Origin: Dipteris shenzhenensis
Taxonomy: Eukaryota > Polypodiophyta > Polypodiopsida > Gleicheniales
Assembly: GCA_047967505.1 (NCBI GenBank)
Contig: CM106540.1
Strand: one strand, 5' to 3'
Length of the DNA: 64,000 bases
In this document: positions 57,031 to 64,000 of the stretch, piece after piece
How the letters are laid out: each line of letters starts with the position of its first letter
Position numbering within the stretch: the first letter of the stretch is position 1
Notes under the pieces: model-generated
Database searches by the model: none
What the model was told of the DNA's origin: nothing
Seen by the model: the letters and a program-made list of their open reading frames with translations, nothing else
Program-made: the position numbers and the translations under genes

Positions 57031-58230
57031 CTCCCTGCCCCATCATCACCTCCGACACTACTTACGCTGCTATCAGCAAAAAATGGCACAGTATTTGATT
57101 TTGAATATCAGGATCCGGATAATCCAATTCATACTCCCATGCCAAATTCCAATGGTGGGTATGATTTTGATGAGATACCACTTCCCAGTAACCAAGGAAT
57201 TTTGGAGCAAATATTCTGATATGAAAACTCAAGGTGGATGGACCCTGGACAACTTCCCTACCAACCTTCGTCGGTGTGAAATTAGTAAAGATTGGATAAG
57301 CAAGTTAGATCCACAACCTGATTGGCGCCGTCCCAAGCTCTTTGATGTAATCTTCTTGAAAGAATACCTACATGCACCTCCATGTCTTAGAACCCATGCC
57401 AAGTTCTATGCAGTTTCATGACGTCACAGATGGGAAGCCAACATACACACTTTGGGTGAAGATCGCACCATTAATTGGACAATGATCGAACTATTTCTCT
57501 GGTGTAGAATGGAATATCCAAGGCACCATGATCCAAGCACTTCAGCAGCATGAGCAAATATTGCACAGCAACATTGATCACTTATCTTCTGCAAAACATT
57601 GGAATACATTATGGAGGTCCCATGTCACCTCAATAGCCATTTTCCTCCACGCACTTTCAATCCCAATGAACGGATCAATGCTCAGAAAGCCAACTCTATC
57701 AAAGAGTCATCTTCTTATAAGCGCGCCACATATATCTGTTCGAATAAATGGTGGATACAGGCTACCTGGAAAATGAGCAAAAATTGTACGGTGCCAAGGC
57801 TTTACAGCAAGATCGACTAGCACGACACAAGTTCCACAGCCACTAGATTATACACATGGCAACCCAGCTACATGCTCACAATAAGCCATAACTTGAGGAC
57901 GAGTAATAAAATGGATCCGGTAGTATGTTGTCGCTGTGCCAACATGGACTTAGGTAGTACAGAATGTGTGTGTAGAGTAGCGGCAAAGCTCCTCTTGTAC
58001 TTGCATAAACATGCAACTTGCAACTCCTATACATGCAGCTTCTATATGCAAGTTCTACATGTAGAGAGAATGTCTTACAATTCCTACATGCAGAGAGACA
58101 AGCTCTCCAACTTGTATAAATACCCCACAATGGAATGAAGCCCACACTCTTTGGGGCATTGTGTTGAGTTCTACTTTGGTATTCCAAGCAATTGTCTCAA
58201 GTGTCCATGCTTCCTTGTACTCCATGTCCA
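57030..58230 (+). mobile_element. LTR-element 3' part, copy 1 (internal tail plus LTR-like end)
   Basis: A partly open frame (to 57421) reads WTLDNFPTNLRRCEISKDWI and PDWRRPKLFDVIFLKEYLHA, not a family I recognise. From about 57.93 kb follows an LTR-like part with repeated TACATGCA words and a promoter-like CTTGTATAAATACCCCACAA at about 58108. The whole unit recurs about 1.49 kb downstream. Confidence 0.55.
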
Positions 58231-58239
58231 AAAGCATGT

Positions 58240-58400
58240 CCTAACCTTGCAACTCCTCCTCCCCTCTTCTCCAACCTTGCAACCCATCCTCTCCCTCTCC
58301 TCCTCCTCGTCCTCCTCCTCCCTCCTCTTCCTCCCTCTTCTCTCTCTCCTTTCCCCCCATGCTCTTACATCTTCTTCCTCTCCCACTCCTATGCTCCCCC
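58240..58400 (+). repeat. CT-rich tract
   Basis: (CTCCT)n-like sequence; open frames here are compositional. Confidence 0.8.
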
Positions 58401-58539
58401 TAAACCCTTAACCTCCATGAACTACGAGGGAGAGTTCTCCACCATGTACTCTACCCTGAACCTTGGATCCTCCTGAACCTCTTCTAAACTCTGGAACCTC
58501 TCTCTATCCATGGCCCCAACTTCTCTCCAAGTACTACCA

Positions 58540-59790
58540 TCACCTTTGACACCACTTGAAATGCCATCAATAGTAACTAACATGATCTTTGATTTTGAAT
58601 ATTAAGACCCAGATGATCTGAATCGTACTCTCATGGCAGATTCCCACCAAGATGGGGATGCATCAACAGTAATTGACATGATCTCTGATTTTGAATATTA
58701 AGACCCGGATGATATGAATCGTACTCATGGCAGATTCCAAGTAATCCCATCAAGGAATTCTAGAAAACACCCAGATGTCAAGACTCACATTGATGGATCC
58801 TAAAATTTCCAATCAACATTTGCCAAATTAGATTACTGAAGCTTAGATCTACAAGTTTGATCCCCAACTAGACTAGAGACGACCCCAACTCTTTAATGAG
58901 GCCTTCTTAAAAGAATAGCTACATGCACCTTTATGCCTTAAAACCCATCCCAAGTTCTAAGTAGTGCCATGTCATCACCATTGGAATTGTACCATTAACT
59001 AGCCACTGATAGAGCCATACTCTAGAGTGGAATGAAATATCCAAGGCACATTAATGTGTGCACTTCAATAGTATGAACGACATATGTGAGGCAACTTTGA
59101 CTGCATCCCATTACAAATTGCTATCTTTTACAAAACCTTGGATTTCCCCTCAACATTGACTACCACCATCCTACATTGAGTATCAATCCCATTCGCTTGA
59201 TCAATGCTCAAACCATAATCAAACTCTATCAAAGAATCATCTTCGCAAAAGCTCATCACATAGGTATCTTTGAACAAATGATATACACAAACGTTTTGGA
59301 AACTAAGCAAAAATTCTATGTAGCAAAAGCGTTACAAAATTACTAGGTTAACTGCATGGTTTCCAATCATGTAATCCATAACCCAATGAAATTGCTATGG
59401 GGGAATGTTAATCTTGTGTCAACAAGGATGTAGGCGGCATAAATTGTGTGTGTAAAGTAGTGGCAAAGGTCCACCCACTTGTACTTACATTTGCCTAGGA
59501 ATAATCTCTCAAGAATCTCTCTTACCAATCCTACATGCAATTTCTACATGCACATCCTACATCAAATTCCTCTATGTGCTTCCTACATGTGCATCTTATA
59601 TGTGAGTCCTACATGCAAGTTCTACATGCAATTCCTACATGTAGAGGGAAGTTTTCTACAATACATACATGCAAAGAGAGAATATCTCCAAACTTGTATA
59701 GATATCTCATACTGGAATGAAGCCCACACTCTTTGGGGGCATTATGTTCAGTTCAACTTTGGTCTTTTGTGCAATTGTCTCCTAGGTTAT
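58540..59790 (+). mobile_element. LTR-element 3' part, copy 2
   Basis: Aligns with copy 1, for example TTTGATTTTGAATATTAAGA at about 58591 against 57098, and GGAATGAAGCCCACACTCTT at 59713 against 58131. It is more decayed, with many stops. Near its start a 96-bp piece is itself duplicated (58.58 and 58.68 kb). The promoter-like box reads CTTGTATAGATATC here. Confidence 0.6.
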
Positions 59791-61925
59791 GCCTTAGCCC
59801 ATGCTATTGATCATATGTTGTTCACTCAGCCCACACGGTTGGGGGCTAGGTGCCAAGGGCACCTTGGCCCTTGGTTTGCTACCCCACCCCCTTGATAAGC
59901 CCACGCTAGTAGGGGCTCCTCAAAGTCGGTGAGTAGCCCTTTGTTGGAGGCTTCCCCCTTGTCGTGAAATAGCGAAATAGCCCTCAGGCTATTTGCATCT
60001 CCTCAGGGGATCCTTGGAGTCCCACTCTCAGTGCTTCTAGGTGGCCTTATGTTTCTACAAGTTTGTAGTGATGGGCCCGCAAGGGATCAACTTGTGGTCA
60101 TGCATGATGACTCTACCATTTATCAGCTTGGCTTTTCAGCATTGCCGGCTGGGAAAGGGCTTGGCAGTTGTTGTGATCCATCTACCCCAAAGGTGGAGAT
60201 CACATATCCAACTTATTGGACCCTTCAGCACATCTTGAATTAAATTTAACCTTGTGTTCTATGTTCCACATAGTTAGTCCGCTGATTTTTTGAGATTTTC
60301 AATATTGATGAGTTTTTTATAGTATTTCCTAGGCTGGGGGAGTACCTATTCTACGTATTGCAACTAAAAAAAACATCTTTACAAGAAAAATGGGGTGTTT
60401 TTCAAAAAAAGGGTTGCCATGTCATTCCCACAACCTTAAAAATCTCCCACACTCAACATTTTGAAGAGTTTTTCTTGGGATTTGACATTATACAAGTCTT
60501 AGGAATCATCCAAACTACCATCCTATGATTTAACAGCTACAAGCACAAAAAAAAAACTTGAAATCACTCTCATGCTCTCTTTTCCACTCTTTTCCATGCA
60601 CACCTTTCCTATACACCAAAACCAATGACTTTTCTCACTAAGCTACTAGCTGTTGACAATGGGAATGTAACGAGAGAAGCACGTGCAAGAAAAAGCATAC
60701 CTAGAACTCCCAAACAATGGTGCCAAACATGTGTAGTCTCCAATGGTGACTCTCAAGTCATGGGGATCTAATGAAGTATTCTACTCCAAGCTACTCCTTG
60801 TAAGAGCAATGCAAGCACAAACGGTCCATAAGTGTCATGCTAGCGGCTCCCAGAGTTGTTGCAATCATCAATCCACAAGAAGAGAGGGAAGGGAAGGGGA
60901 AGGGGAGATGAGAAGGAAGAAGGGGGAAGGGGATACAATGAGCAAGAGGAGGTAGGGAGGGGTGCGCGGCATTCACAAGAGGAAATGGAAAGAGGGAAAC
61001 AGGATACAGCTCATGAAACAAGAGAGAGCTTGTATTCCTTCAACTTGCATACAACAATTGAAAACCAAAGTAGTTTTTTGGCCTTTTATACATTCTATGT
61101 TTTGAAGGGAGGCCAAACCTATGCTCTCTCCCTACATTGCTAATCTATTCCTTCTAGTTTTACAATCCTCCGGGGCTTGTTTGACTATAATGCAAGTTCA
61201 GTTCTACAATAGCAATGATCCATTTAGGACATGAGTAGTAGCTCAGGTAGGTCATACATTGAATTAGTGTGCTAGATGGCCAGAAGTGGAGACCTCTTTC
61301 TTCATGCAATGGGAACTCTTTGGCACATCATCGCATGAACGCAAACTATTTCCCACAAGCCTCAGCCAAATTGTAGAAATCTATAGTCACAGAAATCCAC
61401 AATCATCATTACACTATTACATAGTCTTCCACACATAGGACGGCATATCTGGGTATTGCTTCCAAAAATCACTGATGGATTACCAGGCATGGGAATCTTG
61501 TCTATATCTCGGTGCAACTCCTATGTGATTGTGCTTGGATTATCCAATTCGTGAAGCTCATTGATGGAATCATTAATGGTGCCTTCCATTGGAAACTCAA
61601 GTGAAATCTTCAGAATATGGGGTCTTGGGGGAGAGGAAGAGGTTATAGGGGACAAACTTGAGGCAGAAGCAAGTAGTGAATTTGAAAATGTAGAAGTAGG
61701 GATGTTGGTGGAAAGTGGAGGTAGAGAACTTGATAGTCCTAAAGGGAAGGATTGTCAAGTGATGGAATGATGAGAGTGAATATATCTACTTGAACCCTCA
61801 AGAGATTCTTGAGATGATTGCTACCTTCTATCAATAGTTGTTTTAATATGAGGAATCCCTATTGGTTCTAGTAGCCCAAGTAATTTTGGATACACATTCC
61901 ATCAATGGCCTTGTGGAACATGACT
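59791..61925. other. Intergenic, unclassified
   Basis: No gene is recognised. A GA-rich piece lies at 60.88-60.99 kb. A 69-codon acidic plus frame at 61561-61770 precedes LTR-like repeat A and may be debris of the same element. Confidence 0.4.
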
Positions 61926-62306
61926 AGGTACCTCCGAGGTGGGACCTCTTTTGCAAGAGACCTTTTGGACAAGAGTCCCCCCCCTTTTTGGGTATCTACA
62001 AAAATTGGGGGGACCTTTGAGTCTCTACACAAAGTGGGGGGACCTTTTGGGTCTCTACACAAAGTGGGAGGACCTCAAACAGTGTAGGCTTTTAGTCTTT
62101 CTCTTTGTAGATTTAGTCTCTCTCTCTCTCTAGATCCTGATTTTGCAAGTATGATTGGTTCTTTTCTAGAGAGGATTTTGGCTATCCCCATCCATTAATA
62201 TTCATCATACCATCTTTCAGGCTCAAGATATTACAAGCGGAGCTTTGCCCGCTACTCTACACACATAATGATCTCATCATTGTTGCTCTAGACTGCACTT
62301 CTTGCC
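61926..62306 (+). repeat. LTR-like repeat A, copy 2
   Basis: Same orientation and architecture as 14154-14532: AGGTACCTCC, stacked GGGTCTCTACACAAAGTGGG units, TCTAGATCCTGA, GCTCAAGATATTACAAGC, and the shared end at TAGACTGCnCTTCT. Confidence 0.65.
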
Positions 62307-62347
62307 CTTGTCGCCACAGGGTTTGCAAAAGTTATGCAACTTTTGCA

Positions 62348-62590
62348 TAGGTGTACAGGTGTAGTATAGGTCCTCGGGTCATACTCTGATGAGAGGCATA
62401 TGATAAAGCATGAAAATGACATCTCATGCGTGCATGGGTGAGAAAGAGTGCTTGATCACAGTGATGGATAGGTGTACAAGTGTAGCATAGGTCCTTGGGT
62501 CATACTCCGATGAGAGGCATATGATAAAGCATGAAAACGAGATCTCATGCGCTCATGGGTGAGAAAGAGTGCTTGATCACAGTGATGGAT
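62348..62590 (+). repeat. 121-bp tandem duplication
   Basis: TAGGTGTACAGGTGTAGTAT and TAGGTGTACAAGTGTAGCAT start the copies at 62348 and 62469. Both end in CTTGATCACAGTGATGGAT, and differences are few. Confidence 0.95.
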
Positions 62591-62750
62591 GGAGGCTTTC
62601 GCCTCCATGGGAGTTCAAAGGTTTAGAAGGAGGTTGCATGATTTGGAAGGGGACATGATTGAGAGAGCTATCTAGAAGTTCCACAGTTAAGAGAGGGTTG
62701 TAGGGTTTAGGAGGAGTCCACAGTTGAGGAGTGGAGACGTCTAGGGGTAA

Positions 62751-62830
62751 GGGGTGAGGAGGAGGGACAAGGGAGGAGGGAGGAGGGAGGAGGGAGGAGG
62801 AGGGAGGAGGGAGGAGGGAGGAGGAGGGAA
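62751..62830 (+). repeat. (GGAGGGA)n tract
   Basis: About ten GGAGGGA/GGAGGA units; regular G-runs give potential for G-quadruplexes. Confidence 0.9.
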
Positions 62831-64000
62831 TGTGCTATTGCCTTGCTTGTATTAGTCATACAGTTGACTCCCATGTGCCCATATGGAATTTTGATCTCTT
62901 TCCTGAACAACAGTCTGTTGTAGGGTGCCACTAAAGACATTTGGGGTTGTGACTCTTTGAGCCGTGGAGTCGTCAACATTATTGACTTGTGATTCTTGAA
63001 GAGTCATACTATGTGGCTCACTTGTAAAGTCATTGGGCCACAGGGGATCCAAATTCCCATCATTCAATTTGACCAAACAACATGCACATACATGCCTTTT
63101 TTGCTTATCAAACAGAGCATAGATCCAAATAGACATGGAGCATCATGGTTCAAATTAATAAGAACAATGACACATGTTCAAGTGACTTTATAGATTCTTC
63201 TAACTCTTTTGTTAGGGCTAGTATAGTTTAATATCAATGTAGGAGCTTTTATCCAAGAACTCATTTCTATTTTCCACTGGACTAGGTTTGACACAAAGGT
63301 TTATTCAAAACCATTACTGGTTAGCTTGATGAAAATATTTAATGATGGTTACACTTCTTTCAAGATAATCTCTTAGAATACCATGGGTGGACAAATAGGC
63401 TGAAAGTAAACAAGACCAAGATCTCTTTTCAAGGGTTAGCAGGAGCATGGTATCATCAACTAGATCATCAACTAGATTAAGAAATAAGGTCATCATGGAA
63501 AACTTACACTCGGGTCTTTCCAATTGTTTGACAACATTGAAACTATTAAAGATACTTCAACATAAGGAGAAAGCAATCACCATTAAAACAGTATCATAAT
63601 GGGGAGTCAAATCGATCTAACTGTGAATGCATGTTGATAGCAACATAGACATAAAGAATTTATTCCTTTAGCCAAACTTGTGGCCTAGGATTTCTCAAAG
63701 GACACAAGATCAAGCACCTCAAATCTCAAATGAAGCCTTAGTAGTCAAACTCAGAATCGGATTCAATCTATCTACCCTCAACGGTTCTCCCTACTCCTAA
63801 TTTTGGTCCAACACCTATGGCTAGTGATCATGTCTATAATGCTTAGATGTCTATAAAACCTTCATTTAGACACATAAGCCAAATCTTAATCTAGATCAAG
63901 ATCCCAAGGTCATCCTAGACATTTTTATTATAGTTATTAGGGACTTGTTATAGAAGAGTTGTGATCTTAAAGGGAATACCATTCTTAGTACATAGCCATT
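62831..64000. other. Unclassified stretch at the right edge
   Basis: A 94-codon minus frame (63136-62852) reads QESQVNNVDDSTAQRVTTPN, protein-like but unrecognised. Nothing else is seen. Confidence 0.35.

Noticed and set aside
56906-57421. 171-codon ORF as a host gene
   Set aside because: The sequence recurs, decayed, 1.49 kb downstream together with an LTR-like end, so it belongs to a repeat.

Overview
The window comes from the nuclear genome of a land plant with large, transposon-filled introns and intergenic DNA (gymnosperm-like in texture; I cannot name the lineage). The evidence is two spliced plant genes: a chloroplast thylakoid TatA/Tha4 with a Ser/Pro-rich transit-peptide-like leader, and a 20S proteasome beta-2 (PBB, beta type-7) gene. 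The rest is mostly decayed plant-type Ty1/copia, Ty3/gypsy, LINE and Helitron-like sequence. Both genes lie on the minus strand, about 11 kb apart. I assembled them from GT-AG splice sites and codon phase.

Region by region. 1-24 kb has no host gene that I can support. It holds three fragments of LINE reverse transcriptase (1-1765 +, 15.6-16.8 kb -, 21.8-22.1 kb -), a GTGCTAA minisatellite (4.9-5.6 kb), a kinase-like relic (9.76-9.88 kb), a copia element deleted between gag and RT (10.4-11.76 kb), a gypsy-type gag (12.5-13.9 kb, -), an LTR-like repeat (14.15-14.53 kb) and a three-copy 272-bp tandem repeat beside a 20-bp inverted repeat (19.85-20.68 kb). 24.8-31.4 kb is TATA: 3 exons, 157 aa, with a 5.7-kb second intron that carries a palindromic minisatellite, a LINE endonuclease-like relic, (CT)n tracts and copies of a dispersed ~40-nt motif. 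A tRNA-derived SINE-like sequence lies about 0.3 kb upstream of its ATG. 31.9-33.2 kb is a second gag copy. 33.8-34.7 kb is a CT tract followed by a G-rich purine block. 34.7-42.3 kb is repeat-rich with no gene seen.

42.39-50.57 kb is PBB: 8 exons, 273 aa, all phases compatible and all catalytic residues present. Its 4.5-kb fifth intron holds a short LTR element and a 500-bp tandem duplication; its first intron holds a probable gypsy 3' end. Two G-boxes and a further ACGT element lie 140-260 bp upstream of its ATG. About 0.6 kb further upstream starts a broken Helitron2/Helentron (51.2-54.7 kb) with Rep, Pif1-type helicase and apurinic-like endonuclease parts. Its helicase N-terminal half is inverted and the Rep catalytic core appears deleted. 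55.7-64 kb holds tandem duplications, two copies of an internal-plus-LTR unit (57.0-59.8 kb), a second copy of the 14.15-kb LTR-like repeat (61.9-62.3 kb) and a GGAGGGA tract.

The two host genes act in unrelated processes (thylakoid protein translocation; proteasomal proteolysis), so their proximity looks like chance. The most unusual items are the rearranged Helentron next to a housekeeping promoter, the dispersed ~40-nt motif, and the very large number of short direct tandem duplications (55-500 bp).
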